A stretch of DNA of 64,000 nt, from positions 12,732,333 to 12,796,332 of the forward strand of contig NC_051434.1 in NCBI RefSeq assembly GCF_001649575.2, read 5' to 3'. A program made the position numbers and the translations under genes. The DNA is from Kryptolebias marmoratus. Taxonomy: Eukaryota; Chordata; Actinopteri; Cyprinodontiformes; Rivulidae. How positions within the stretch are numbered: the stretch's first letter is position 1; every line of letters begins with the position of its first letter. Positions 1-13,700 of this stretch are shown piece by piece. Under the pieces are notes generated by a model. That model worked only from the letters and a program-made list of their open reading frames with translations, searched no databases and was not told the origin of the DNA.

Positions 1-3000
1 GCAAGTGTATGCAGGTTATTCACACCACGTGTTTGATGTTAGACGTTGGTACATAACAACCTGAACTGTATTCCCTAGATAGGACCACATTTTTTTTCCC
101 CCTCCTAGTATTTAAACAATGTTCTCTCCAGATCTGTGATTGGTCATTTGGGTTAAAAATACAAAAAAAGTCAGGGGGATACATTTTCTTAAGAAAATTT
201 CTCAAAGTTTATCTAGCCATGTTTCGAGTCATCTCTAAAGCACCAGATGAAGCTCAGTAGGAACTGAGGAATGTACCTAATAATTTTAGACAGAGTTAAA
301 TCTGCAATACTGAGGGTAATTAATGGCCTTACACCAAGGAGGCAGGCGTTTATGGTTGTGACAGTGCAAGTGCTGTACATTTGTTTTAAATATTGGATAA
401 CATATATGCTATTGAAGCCTTCTTCCTTGGAGTGCTACATCCAGTTGTGTAGGCTTTGATAACATGGTGGACGTGGTTTTTGGTGTGTTCAAGTGCTATT
501 TGTTGTTCATTCTTAATGACAATTTTTTAAATAAAAGATATAAAACACTGGAATGAAAATGCAAAAAGCAAGAATTTTGTTATAATAAGTCACAGTTATC
601 CAATGATGGTGTTGGGCATTTATTTTTTTTTTACTTGTCATTCAGATGCCTGGGCTCCCGTGACATTTTCTTCAGAGTAACCTGATTCGATTAACATAAC
701 TGGGGCTTTAAGGCTACAGCACTGGAGGTGACGGGGTTGATGCAGTTTGGCAGTGGGCCCGTGTTTACATTCCCACTCACTAAGGAAGCCAAGGATGAAA
801 GAACCCACAGCACACACAGCCCATACCCTCTATACACCCACACAGAGACAAGTGCTTCATGTGCACCAGAGGTAATAACGACTGCAGAGAGGAAAGTGGG
901 GGAGTTTTATCTTTTACTTAAAATAAAGATAAGGGCAGGAAAGTGAATTCTCTCTGCACCGTCTCAACTCATTGATGCTTTGAGTCTTAAGCTGGAGTTT
1001 GATGACATACTTGAAAGCGGTCCGTCACAAATTAAAGTCTTCCTCAACGAATCTCGCAGGGATAGAAAATATGTACGCAGGGAATATATAGAGGCAAAGC
1101 GGATGTCCTAATAATAAGCATAAAACTGAATTCGGAGCACAGCAGAGCAGCGGCCGTGATGTTGTGTCTCCAGAGAGGCCCCCCTTCGGATCTCTAGCAG
1201 TCAGCCATGTTGTAAACACCATTATTTCTGTCCCGCTTCACTTTTGCTCGTTCTCTCACATGCTCTGCAAAAAAAGGTACAACCTGCAGCTCGTGCTATT
1301 CGGCTTCCCATGGCCGTGAAAAGATTTAAGACGTAAATGAAGGTGGGGGGTGGGGGGGGGGGGCAGATTCAGACAGCGGGCTGTCAGAGGAAGCTGGAGA
1401 AGGGAGAAAAGTGCAAGAGCAGCACACAGACTGTATACAGTAAAACGGGAGGAAAAAAAAAGGGGGCACTGCAACTGTTGCCAAAGTATGCACAGCATAC
1501 AGGAATGCAGCACGGGGCCCTCAGTGAACGAAACAAAGACAGCACAGTAAGTGGCTCTCTCTCTCTCCACAGTGCTACCACATCCGCACATCATTAGCTG
1601 GAAAATTCCTGATATATGCTGTAATTTTTTTCCTCTTTTCTTTTTTTTTTTTTTCTCTTCTCGCTCTCTCTCCTATTCCTCTTTCTGTTTCTGTCTGCTG
1701 GTACAGACGAGGCCTCAGTGTCCAGGTGACCGTGTGTGCACGTGCAACGCTAACACACTAGTCTGTGCCTCGTCTTCCACATCAGGAACACTGCCAAAAC
1801 ATTGCCACCACTTCATACAGCGAAGTTAATTATATATATATGCTTGTACAGTTGATGTCGGATGCAAACATAATGCACGAAAAACAAACTTTATACATCC
1901 ATGTGTGCATCTGTGCAAACTTTCATATATGACTCCTTCTTGTGTGTATAGGTGCAGTATATTCCTGATTGTGTGTATGTGAACTTTGTGCATGTTTGCT
2001 AATGTTAAGCTGGGGCCAGCCCCTTTGCTCCAGCCGACTGCAGCCAAAGCTTTGAGGACGCCCCCCCTTCTCCTCGTGAAGCTGTTTGAGGAGATATCTA
2101 AACATTCCCAGAGTGCGCTGCACGTGCTCTCCTGCGTGCAGCAAAAGGGTTTTTCCCCCTCCGCCTTCCTCCCCGTGCTCGCCTGCTTGCCTTACCTTCC
2201 GCGCATCCAAGGAAAGACTTTATCTGGAAGAGATTCACAGACACCCCCTGCCCAGCTCATCCGCGTTTCACCTTTCCCTAAGATCACAGCAGCACTCCGC
2301 AGATGAGACCGTGTGAATCTAGGAGCGTTCTCACCCACACCAACAAACTGTAACTGTCATTCGGGGTCAAACAAGTCTGCAAACTTCATATTTTAAATGC
2401 AGAAGCACTCATCCAAACCAAACACAGTGAGACTGCTGCTCTTGCGCTGTAAAAGCCCGTCTGCTGCTTGAGCGAGGGCAGGAAATCTGGTTTCAATTTG
2501 TTTAATGTCGTCTGAGATATGGGTGTCTTATTCTGGTAAGAGCAGTGGGAGGTCCACAAGCGGAGGGAACTTGGGGGAAACGGTGGGAAAATACCTTTAA
2601 TCAGGTAACAATTTCACTCCTCCGCTTAGTCACCAACAACAGAGTTTTACAGGAAATCAAACCAACATCAGTACAGTAGTATTTAAATTGTGCTTACAGT
2701 ACAATAACAGGGATAATTAATGGTTCATTTGACAACATTAAAGTAACCCTAGTCTTAGTCAAGACTCAGAAGGCTTTAGCTTGAAGAGTGATAAAATTCC
2801 CCTTGACTTTAAATAACTAAGAGCCACGCATTTTTACCAACAGCAAGCTTATCTGAACTCCTGTAAACTGTGTGAACACCTCAGTCTCTTTTCATTTTGA
2901 AACTAGCAAAAAAAAAAACAGCAACAGTTAGCATAAAAATCCCCCTTGAGATTTCCCAAATCCATGCATAGGACTGTAAATTAATTAGTTTCAGGGGGCC

Positions 3001-3579
3001 TTCCAGTCAACATTTGCACCACAATAGACCACAAACGGTCACTCTAACGGAGGTCAGTCTTGAACACAACAGCTTCCCCGACCTATAATCTTGTGTCAAC
3101 TTTAGACCCAGGGTTGTGTTCACAAGTTATCTTAACAGGAAGAGTTCTAGTCTCTTTTTCAGTACCCTTCTAACAAAACTGACCAATAGTGTAAAGATCT
3201 TTTTGCTGACTTACACACCCTGATTAGCCCTGGTATTTATAGCTGTCCTCGGTGATCCAATTGCAATCAGATAGTGCTAAATAAAAGTGTGAATGGCCTC
3301 GAGCACATATTCAGAGCATGTGGTCTGGATAGTCTGCTGGCCATCTTCTCACGAGTTTATTCAGAGCTTGAACAAAAGCCTTTGGAACTCGGGATCAATA
3401 AATTATGCAGTTTTGCCAGTGAGAAGCAATCTTAACCATTATAATATAAAGCAAATATCAATATGATTTGATCGTTGTCGTGCAGCTGTCTCAAACTACG
3501 AGTGTTTGCAAAATTTTCTTGAACTATCTTAACAGCCAAATTCCTCACTATTTTCTTGTATCTGATTAGCCCATCAGCT

Positions 3580-4140
3580 TTTCCCCATCTGCCTGTCACT
3601 CAAGGCAGCACAATGAGGCCGCAGCCAGACTGGGGTCACTAAAAAACCATCAACAAAACCAACGGTCCCTCGGGGACTTCCAGGAGCAACCTAATCTGGA
3701 CCCCGCATCAGCCCAATGGGTGGTCTCTCCCGCCCTCTCAGAAAGTCAGCAATGTGGGACGTGATCGTCGTGCGATGCGGAGCTGTAGGTCGCACGCAGC
3801 GAAGGACTCCGCAGTTACTTTTCAGACATGCACGCGGTGACCACACGGTTTTTTGTCAATAACACATCAACAAGCCCGCCTGTTGCGAGGTGAGAACGCA
3901 CATTCATCGCAAATAGAGAAGTCGAACCGTTGCTGCTATCTCATCGGCAGAAAGAATTAAGATTGCTACTTTCAGTCAGCGGCGCTGGAACAAAAGTCAG
4001 CAAGGGGACTCTTTGACAGCTTCATGCAAATGCTCACTTCAGCCATCGTGTCATTCGAAAAGCACCAAATGAATCACTTTGAAAGTGAGAAAATCGCCCT
4101 GTTCGCTTAAGCAACGGCAGTTCTCCAAAGCCCCATCAGT
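3580..4140. promoter_or_regulatory. Candidate intronic regulatory element
   Basis: This unique, non-repetitive, less AT-rich stretch in the cdk6 intron differs from its surroundings. It includes an ATGCAAAT octamer (POU-factor type) near 4024. No coding potential is evident. The call rests on composition and motif only; conservation is untested. Confidence 0.25.
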
Positions 4141-4310
4141 CTGCCGGTAACAGTGGCATTAAGTGACTAAATAAGTAACTGCTGCTCTGTTGGGCAAAGA
4201 GGAAGATCCTCTTCAAGCGTGTGGGTATTTGTGTACATGTGCTCTGCGTGCAGTGTAAACTGTGCGCTTTTACTAGCAAGAGGAAAGGAAGAAAGGGTGA
4301 ATGGAGATTT

Positions 4311-4330
4311 GTGTGTGTGTGTGTGTGTGT
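4311..4330. repeat. (GT)10 microsatellite
   Basis: Perfect dinucleotide run in the cdk6 intron. Confidence 0.95.
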
Positions 4331-6019
4331 TAGACTGATAGGTGGATTCCAGACACAGGGACATTCATGTGGAACCAAAGATCCCTTGCTCATGTTGCAC
4401 AGCTCTGCGCATGCATGCCCCAAACACACGTGCGCCCATCTCATTTTGTGGTGGCCCAATCTGTATAACCGAGAAAGGAAATGAGTGTATGAATGTGTGA
4501 GCAAATGCATTCAAAGTGCTGTGCTGTGTGTGTTAATTATATATATATATTTAAATATATAAAAATATATATAAACACGGACTCACAAACACACACATAC
4601 ATACACACATACGGGAGTAGATTTGGGGACTTCATATATGTCACTTGTATCTAAAGGTGGATTCCCAAGAATGTCTTTCAACCCCTAAAGTGTCCCCATC
4701 TAGTCATAAAAAGAGCAAACTATGACAAACCCTGTAGTGAAACCACACATACACTGATTATTGTGTAACAATATGCTAATTCAATGGTGTGCTACGCCCT
4801 CCTTTGCAAGTTAGCTGTGAATTATCATCAAAGAGGAAGACAAATTACAGAAATTAACCAAGGAAATACTTATCTTAAACCAAACTACTTATCAGCAAAA
4901 AAAGAGAAAAATCACCCTTGATAAGACAGAAATTACAGTTTGGGGAATAAACAGTAAATATAAGTTTATCAAATGCTTTCAAAAGAATCTTTTTGAAAAT
5001 AATAGTCACATTAGATACAGATTTGTTGAGATATTTCAAACCGAGACAAGTGATGTTTATTTGATAAAAGTAACCCAAAATGTATAAATAACTTCCTTTG
5101 TAATCACTGAATGAGTCACTGTACAGCAGAAAAGTACTGATCTAAAAGTTTTATTCTTCAAAGTAATATTCTGTAAGGCAGTACATAAACCTTACAAGAC
5201 GTGCATGTTGTTGCTCTTTAATTGGTGAAATAAGCAAATAAGTTGCCAGCTGTTCAAGCTTTCGTTGGTCTTGGGTTTCATGTGGATGCAGCCAATTAAA
5301 CATGAAACGTAGCTTCTGTACACAAAATGTAGTTTCAATGCTTTCTTTTTTTAAATTTCAGATGTCTTTAAAAATAATATTTGTCATGATAAAAGGTGAA
5401 AAAAATTCCATCTTAAGGTGTGACACCAGCTGCAACTTTAAAAACAAAGTTCAGGCAAGGACAATTTTACAGCTACGTTGCATCATTTTTTCCTTAAACA
5501 ACACTATGAAGAAGGGAGCAGATCAGCTGCTTTATTTAAAAAAAAAAAAAAAGTTTTCATTCCTTGCTTGAAACAGACTTTTACCTGCTCAACAATTTTA
5601 AGGTTTAAGGTAGTTTGTTTTATACTGCGCTTTAAAAAAAAAGGGAACAGTAAGTGCATAAAGCTTCAGCTTACATACAGTGAGAAGTGCTTCTTTCCAT
5701 AAGCGGTACTTTGGTCTTTCAGTGCTGTGAAACAGACTGCAACGCTTCGGACTTCAAGTCCACAACTAAAGTTGAGAATATAAAAAGTTTACCTCTGGAA
5801 CATTTACAATGTTCTTCAGATGAGCAGCTGCTACAGTGCTAGAAGAACAAGTTCCCATGAGGCCTTCCAGTCTGACATAATGAGCGGCAAGATCCCAAGT
5901 GTTTTGTGTTTCTCAGTCTCTTCGGTATCTCAGCAGCAGACTGAGAGCTGCCAAACACATTCTCTAATATTCGTAGCTGTTGTCCGCTGGTAAAGATGAT
6001 AATGTTTTTGTCCGTGCGA

Positions 6020-6350
6020 GTACACATGTGGCTCATTGTATCTCATGAACCACTAACTGTATTTTGATAAAACAATCCAAGTAACCTTTAGAAGTACATC
6101 TACACCTGTCATTTGCACGGATATCTAGCTGAAGTTTGATGTGGTAGTAGCTGAGAGTCATCCTCAACACGTACTCCGAGCACTAACACACCTTGGAAGA
6201 TCTCACAACAGTCGCATGAATAAAATCTCATTTACGAGGTTTGACCAAAACAGCTATAACTCTGTCCCCTCTCATCATAAGATGATCTAAAACTATGGCA
6301 GGAAAGGTGGTGGGCGACATGCATTCCTTCAAGGAAAGCTAGGCCTTTAA
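6020..6350 (+). repeat. Copy of window-wide dispersed repeat (family A)
   Basis: Shares with other copies the order TCTCATGAACCAC, then TTTGATGTGGTAGTAGCTGA, GAGTCATCCTCAACAC, GGTTTGACCAAAAC, GCATTCCTTCAAGGAA and AGGCCTTTAA. Forward orientation; diverged in the middle. No coding capacity was seen. Confidence 0.75.
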
Positions 6351-8447
6351 ATCTGTGCTCTGTAAATGGTGAAGGGCAACATTTTCATACATTCCTACTA
6401 ACACTGCTGAAATTTACCAAAACAAATCAGTACCCAATTTAAAGTTAAAGACGTTATTACACAGGTACCAGTACCACTGATTAGTAAAGTGTACTATGAA
6501 CCATGAGGTGCTCTACTTATGGAACCATGTCGAAGTTTGGCCCCATTAACTGTTGCAGACATTATGCAGAAATAATTAATACATTATAAAATATTTACAA
6601 ACCTTTTATTCTAAGCAGATAATAAAGTGGATCACACTCACTGGAACTGCATCAGATTAAGTCAGAATAATCAGACTCATATCCATCCTACAAAATGTTT
6701 AAAAATACTACCTAAGACCACAGGATAGCCAAACATTTATATAACATTTCAGAGACTAGATGATAGAAAATAAACATACTTAGATCCAGTGCTTATTGTA
6801 CAATATTTGATAATAAATTTTGTTGAAGGATGTTCTCACTCATACCTCAGTATCAGCTGGCTCCCACTGTTCCAGTTGTGCTTTCATAATGTGACAGTAC
6901 TATTAATAACATCACATCAACGTTGTTTTGTTTTTCTTATGTGCCATCTTTCTTCTTTGGTCCCTTATTGTGAATGGTCATTTAATTTCAACTCCATTCA
7001 TTTTGTGTAACTGTGCACATATGTAGAATCAGAGAAGCTGGTTGGCTTACCAAGCAGATAACCAACCTCTTGTACCGCAAAGCTCAAACTTTATTACTAG
7101 GATTAGTTAGGTCAAATCACCCAAAGACACCCTGGGCATGTTGAACTTCAATTTTTATTTAATATTACACTAAACCATAGGGTTAAACATTGAAAACTAT
7201 TGGCTTTTGAGTTGGTAAATGCCCTAACAGCTGTCAGTGTCTTACCTGCAGCAGACAGAAACTGGTGTGATGCCAGTTTGGAGAATCAATGAGGGAAAGT
7301 CATGCTAATCACAACTCAGAGCAGAGTCCTACAAGAGTATATTACCACCATCTAACAGAACTGAAACTCAAACAGGAAAAAAAAATACCAGGTTGAGCAA
7401 ATCCTAAACAGAAAATCTTCTTCCCCTTATCAATACTTTTGTAAGCCATTATTTACTTTGTCACTGTTTTCTCAACCAAATCACATCTATGCTGCCACAC
7501 ACAGCAATGCTGTTGTATGTATCCTGCCAGGGGTTGTTCCATCTTTATACTTCACAGTTCTTCCTCTGTATAATCTGGCTCCTACATACTATACAATCTG
7601 ACCCAGGAAAAACTTAAAGTCATATTCACTTTCACAATAGCTCATTTTGAACGTCTCAGTTGTTTTGAGATTAAACCAGAGGAACTGCGACTCGCAGCCG
7701 CTTTACAGGATATGTTCAGCAGCACGCAACCATATGAAGCAACAGTCGTTTGCTTGAAAAAATGAAATGAAATAATGGTGTCAAACAACTCATGAGGTGT
7801 AAAAATCCGTGATCTAACAATTACTTAAATTGCTAAAATGAAATTGAGTTGCTTTAGATGACGAACTTCAGGATAAGGCTCTTAGTTTTGACTCCCTTGT
7901 GAAATTGAGACCCCTCTGGCTGCCGTCTGCTGCAGGTAAGACACCGACTGCAGGTAGGAACTCCACATAACCCGACTTAAAATAAAACAGAACCCTCTTT
8001 AAAGAAAGCCACTGAGCTACTGTTGCGGCCTACTTTGATCTTAAAAGTCTCATCTCTCTTTATTTCAAAGACTCCTTTCAGTCGCTCTTTCTATATTATC
8101 TGGTCATCAGAGCCCAGAGTGCAACAGTTGGACATCAAAGCACCGACAGCGAGGAGGGAGGGGTGCCTGTCTCTTCTTTTCTGTTCCATCTCTCTCTGTG
8201 ACGGCAACCAAGACGGGCCACAGAGAAGACAGAGGAGGGGGCAAGGCCGAGGGGCCCTTTGTCGCTCTCACTTTATACAGAGGAATCCTATCACGTGGCA
8301 CAGTACTCTAAAACGACACTGTGGTACCATATTCTTCCATCAAAGCTCCGACTCGCACAGCAAACTGCAGCTAAACTACGCGCTCAGTCTCTGGGAGTGT
8401 TTGTTTCGGGACTTGCTTTGCTCAGGTGTACGATCGGCGCAACTCAC

Positions 8448-8615
8448 CACAGACGTGAGCGCCATCTGGAAGCTGTAGATGCGCGCCAGGCCGAAGTCGG
8501 CCAGTTTGATCTGTCCTCCGCTGGTGACCAGGATGTTCTGGGGTTTCAGGTCACGGTGAACCACGCGGTGCGAGTGCAGGAAGTCCAGCCCCTGAAGCAG
8601 CTGGTACATCATATC
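8448..8615 (-). CDS. cdk6: cdk6 coding exon 3
   Basis: 168 bp in phase 0, encoding residues 121-176: [16 protein letters not shown], the catalytic loop HRDLKPQN, the DFG motif and ALTSV of the T-loop. The acceptor is TTTTTCAG|GAT and the donor GTG|GTGAGTT. The open frame runs a little past the donor (SCADRTPE), but this is intron read-through because the family sequence continues with VVTLWYRAPE. Confidence 0.97.
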
Positions 8616-10662
8616 CTGAAAAACAACAAAAACAGAGGGAGCGAAGAGAGAGAGAGAGAGAGTGAGGTTGGTTTTTCTGAACGTCACAAGGACAAAGTGA
8701 GAACAGGAAGCTTGATAGGAGACAATGGGTTTTCTGAATCAATTTTTAGAATATTACAGTTTATGTCTAGGATGCACATGTGACATCACAATGGTGAACG
8801 TGGATCAGAGCTAACAGCACACACCGATTGTTTGCAGTTGATTGAAATTTACATGAGACCCTTAAAGCGATTTGATCTGAACTGATGAATATGACTAAAT
8901 GGGCCAGATGGTTTTACAATTTTGCATTTCTGCAGTGGTTGGAGTTACTGAGTCAAAACGGTCAAAATAAACAACAAAAAGCCTGAATGATAAAAACCTG
9001 CCGTATGGAATTGAGGATAAAAGCTGAGACGTTACGGTGTGGAGGGAGTTAACAAGAGGAGGCCTGTGTCTTTTCTTGTCGTCTGTGGCAGATGTTTGAT
9101 AACTGACACACACACACACACACACACACCCACACACACACACACACACACAAATAACAGAGGCAGAAAGAGGCCCCTGCTTTGTACAAGCACAGATCTC
9201 TGTTACTTAGCAGCTGTCCTGCTTTAGTTAATTGGTCCTTTCTTTCTTTATATGCCCAAAAGCTGACCTCAGACAGTTATAGCAAAGGGGAAGGATCCAT
9301 GACACACTGGCAAAAAGTAAATTGTTGTGAGCAGGAATGAACCGTGTCAAAACCAGCATAGACTTGTTCTTTTCAAAACCGGAATACTCTCAAACAGGTC
9401 CCACACCTGGAAAGAAATAAGCTATTACAAGGAATAAAGGATAGATTTAGTGGAAATATAGTTTGTGCCGTTTGATTCAAATCAGGAAAAGGTTACCTTT
9501 TATTGATGTGTCTATTAATTGAAACAGTTCAGATCGTTTGAAGTGGGGTTCTGTGGAAAGGTTATGAACAATTACTACGTTACCTGTTGTAGACAGCTCT
9601 TTGAACCACTTCAGTTTGATGAAACAGAGTTTAATTTTGACCATACTCACAAGTTAAAGGCTACTCCAACTTGAAGCAACTCCGCTCTAAAAAAACAACA
9701 ACATCCAAGTGGTTTATAGGAACTCTCTTTTATAAACCTTTCCATTGCCGTCAGTTTTGCATTACATGGCGCAAATAGAAGCAGCAAGATGTAGCACTTC
9801 AGGTGCAGCCTGGTACACTTTTGGCAGTAATATCATAACACATTTACCAGAATAACAAATGCAAAACTGATCTGAGACTGGAGTCGTTTTAAGATGGCAG
9901 CAATCCAGTTTGATCTCGGTCCTGCTCAGACTAGTCATTACCTCATCAGTACAGTCAGAAATATGTAATGTCTCGAAATGATTAGTTGTTCACAACCTTT
10001 CCACAGAATTCCACTTAAAAAAAAACAATTTAAAGTCTTATTCATCTTCTAGGAAACCAATTACTATTAAAATGACAACGTGGAAGACCAAGGTAAAGTG
10101 TTTGCATAAGCAATGCCATGATAGTGGATGTGTTGCATGTTAGTCCGACACACAAACCACCTCAAAACCCTCCTCCAAGACCCCACAAGCGACATGGACC
10201 TGAGCCCATAGCTTTACTCTGTGGCAGACCAGCTGGTGGGTGAGTCAAAGAGGTCTGTGCACTCAAGCAGAAAACATTAGCAAATGGTGCTGGGCTGGCT
10301 GCTGTGCTCTGCCCATAGAGGAGAAGACTGGCCACCCCACTTAATACTGTGGAGACGATGAGCGACGCGAGCGTGTCTCCATGCAAAAATAAACAAACGT
10401 GCCCTTGCATTGGCGAACATGTACTATTAACGTATCAACACATCCATTTGTGTGTATGCGTGTACCTCAGCGTGTGTAGGGGTGCATCAGTCTGCGCGCA
10501 AGCCTGTGCACACGTGTGGGTGCCCCCACCCCAGACCACAACAGGATACATAAACAGACCTCCCTTTCTGTATCTCCATCCAGCCATGACCCACAGCGAA
10601 GGGCAGTAGACAGACAGGGGCATAGGATGGAGGCAGGCGGTTGGTCATTTTGTGTGTATGAG

Positions 10663-10701
<39 letters not shown>

Positions 10702-13700
10702 CGAGGGGCTGACACAATAGCATTCCCCCACCCAACAGTTCCTCTCTGCTTTAAATAGTCATTTCACCATGCTTCCTTTCAATAGCATTTCCTAGTAAGC
10801 CCTAATTATCTCAAAAGGTGCAACTATTAGACACCAACAACCTTGGCCTCCTTGGTCTTCTCTATAAAACCAGTCCAGTCAGAACTAAATAGTTTTTATA
10901 ATTTCTATGGCATAGCTATTAGAGAACTATGAAGTCCATACACGGAAAACAAAATTATGACCACTTGTGCAAAAATCAGTTTGCCTCACACAAAGAATAA
11001 CTTTTTTTTGGAAGGACTTCAACCAAAAGTCTCACAAACAACTTGGTCGAGAGAAAACAAAAAGGCAACATCTGACATTGAAAAAAACAGAGAAAGACAG
11101 AGAAAAAACTAGTCAGCTAACTGCAAGAAGCGGTCAAAACATAGCTTTCCGAGTTCACCTTCTTTTCTGATGCAAATGCCCCAGAGGCAGCCATATTGTT
11201 TATTGTAGTTAGGCACAATATAGGACATCTGCCGGTTAGCGTTAGTGTAATTCCCTCCCCATGCTTCATTAACTTCCCCCCTTCAAGGGCCCACAGAATG
11301 CAGTTGCGGAAGATTGGACGGCGGCGGCGGAGGAGGGTGGGCGAGACCCAAGCGCTGGCCCGGCTGAGGAGCACTGAGGCTGGGGCGACCCGGCTGCTTG
11401 ATGTCCTTCCAGCTCATTTGATTCCTGGAGGAGGGCCTCTTTTATCAATGACCATGTGGTGGGTCTTGAGTCTGAGTGGGTGGTGGAGGATGGTAGGCTG
11501 AAGTGGACAGGCTGGACCAGTGTGGGGTGTCTCTTACTGAGAATGGATGGTTTTAGGAGGTAAAGTATGGCTGTTCTTTTCAGTCTGGGGCAGGCAGCTA
11601 AAAGAAACTGTCACCTTGGTTGAGGGAGAGGACATCTTTAACCCACCAAGGCTGATATTCATGTAAGAATATAAACAGAGGGGCAGCGGTGTGATCTACA
11701 ATAGACTGTCATATACGGGGGACGGGGTCACTTTGAGGTCACTGTGCAGTGCCCACTGTCCTAGAAATAACAGGGGATGGTGCCTATGAGTGTTATAACT
11801 CCTTGTCCTTTTGTCCCTTTGAGAGTCCAGCTAAACGGATGTTAGGAGAAAGCAAAGGGAGGAGGGTGTTTTAATGGGTCAGCATGCTTCAAAGAAGAGT
11901 GTCCAAAGCATTCTTTCACTCCTCCAGTGTTGGGAGTTGTGAGGGGGTTGTACGTCTGTGCAACTTTTCAAAACAGGCAAAACAAATTCACAACATGCAA
12001 CGGGAAGCAAGAAGTATGGAGCTAAATAAGTAGACAGGATCCGAGTCACTGCCTTGTCTTTCCTCTCCTTGTACCATCTTTCTTCCTTCCCTTTTTCGCA
12101 GTGTTTTGTTGTGAAAAATCAAAACTTCTCCTTTAAATAAAACCGTGCCCAATCACAGCAGAATTCTCATCCCCACTTGGCTGGATACCTCTGAGGAGAG
12201 ATGTCATAAATGCTTTGAAATTTTCACTGCGGCTTCGATCGTGGGACAGTCGAAACAACTGTAAACTCAATTTTCCCGCCAACCGAGCAGCACCCCTCCA
12301 TGGGCTGAGAAAATAAAACGGACATGAAAGTGCCCAGAACTGCAGGGCCTCAAATGAACTTCTGGAGTCCTCTCCAAAAGTGAGTCAGTCCCCACTGAGC
12401 CTCACGTCACACGAGTTTGATGCGCCCGAGTACACCAAGTGTCTTCGAGTCAATCTCCTGTGCGTCTCATCTTTGACTTCAAAAGCCAAGATGGCTGAAA
12501 AATTAGCTTCACACAGCAGTTTTATGGTCTGTTTTAGAGGAGTGTGGGAGCATTTTTTGTATTTGTTGTTGTTGGTCTAAATAAGCAAATTACTATTATA
12601 ACTAAATACCAAATCAAATGTAGCAACAAATTAGTTTGAAGATTGTCACAATAAGCTTTGAAATCATAGTTTAGTAATAGCAGAGAAGTCATAAGATTGC
12701 TGTCTTCAAGGACTTAGATTTGAGGTTCTAATCCAGTGAACTGAAGCCTTTGTCACGCTTCATAACTGTGGCAATCTCGATAAATGACTTCACAAGAGCT
12801 GGCGCGCCGGGCACATAGGTGTTTTTTCAACTTGTTCACTTCCAAATGTGATATAACATAAAGAATATTTAATGACTAATTATAATCGGCGGGCACAGTG
12901 GTTAGAGCCGTTGCCACACAGCTAGAAGGTTGCAGTTCCACGACCCAACTGGGGCCTTTCTGTGTGGAGTTTACATGTTCTCCCCATGCAAGCTTGAATT
13001 TTCTCCAGGTACTCAAGTCCTACACCTCCCCAAAGTCCAAAAACATGCATGTTAGGTTAATTGGTAACTCTAAATTGTCACTGTGTGAGTTCAAGCACGA
13101 ATGACTGTCTCATATATCTCTATGTGACCCCGTGATGGACTTACGACCTGTCCAGGGTGCACCCCGCCCCACGCACAATGACCGCTGGAGATAGGCACCA
13201 GCTCCCTCTCGACCCTGCATGGAAAAGCGGGTGAAGAAAATGAATGGGTGGATGAAACGTAGGCTTCATTTATATTTGCAGTTTGCCAAAATAAAATATA
13301 ACAGTAAGCAAACTTTTAAAACACAAAATACAGCTGAATCTTGTAAAATCTTTAAATGCTAACTTGCCGTTTTAGTTTACATTTTGCCCTTCAGCTTACA
13401 GCTCAGTTGTGATTACAAGAAAATAAAAATACGCAGAAATGCCAGCAGGATTCATGCTTTACTGTCCATTAAAGTAATATCCAAGTGAACATAAACCAAC
13501 ATTTTTTTAAAACAATATAATAGTTAGCTTTGGGATCTGTTTACATTGTATGGCTTCTAATGCTTAAATAGTCTTTTCAATAACATCAGTGTTATGTTTT
13601 TATTCAATCTTAAGTCAACAAATTATCAAAGTAGTAGAGAATTTTAATTTATTGCTGAGTCACTGACAATTCCCTGACCTAGGTATAAGTCGAGGAATTG

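Larger units (their letters stand above)
1..8447 (-). other. cdk6: cdk6 intron (3' end outside window)
   Basis: Lies downstream of the third cdk6 coding exon. I looked on the minus strand for the next CDK6 exon (VTLWYRAPEVLL and onward) and did not see it, so this whole stretch should be intron. It is mostly AT-rich and contains a (GT)10 tract at 4311-4330, a partial copy of the window-wide dispersed repeat (about 6020-6350) and a less AT-rich stretch at 3580-4140 that could be regulatory. Open frames here are short and carry no recognisable domain. Confidence 0.8.

Noticed and set aside
1256..1597. Overlapping frames on both strands in the cdk6 intron
   Set aside because: Compositionally biased (poly-G and CT runs), no domain, no splice context matching CDK6.
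8023..8783. Plus-strand frames of 151 and 174 codons
   Set aside because: They are antisense shadows of cdk6 exon 3 and its flanks.
11280..11960. GC-rich stretch in a cdk6 intron, considered as an extra exon or gene
   Set aside because: Frames are short and arginine-rich from GGCGGC runs; no CDK6 sequence is missing between the flanking exons.
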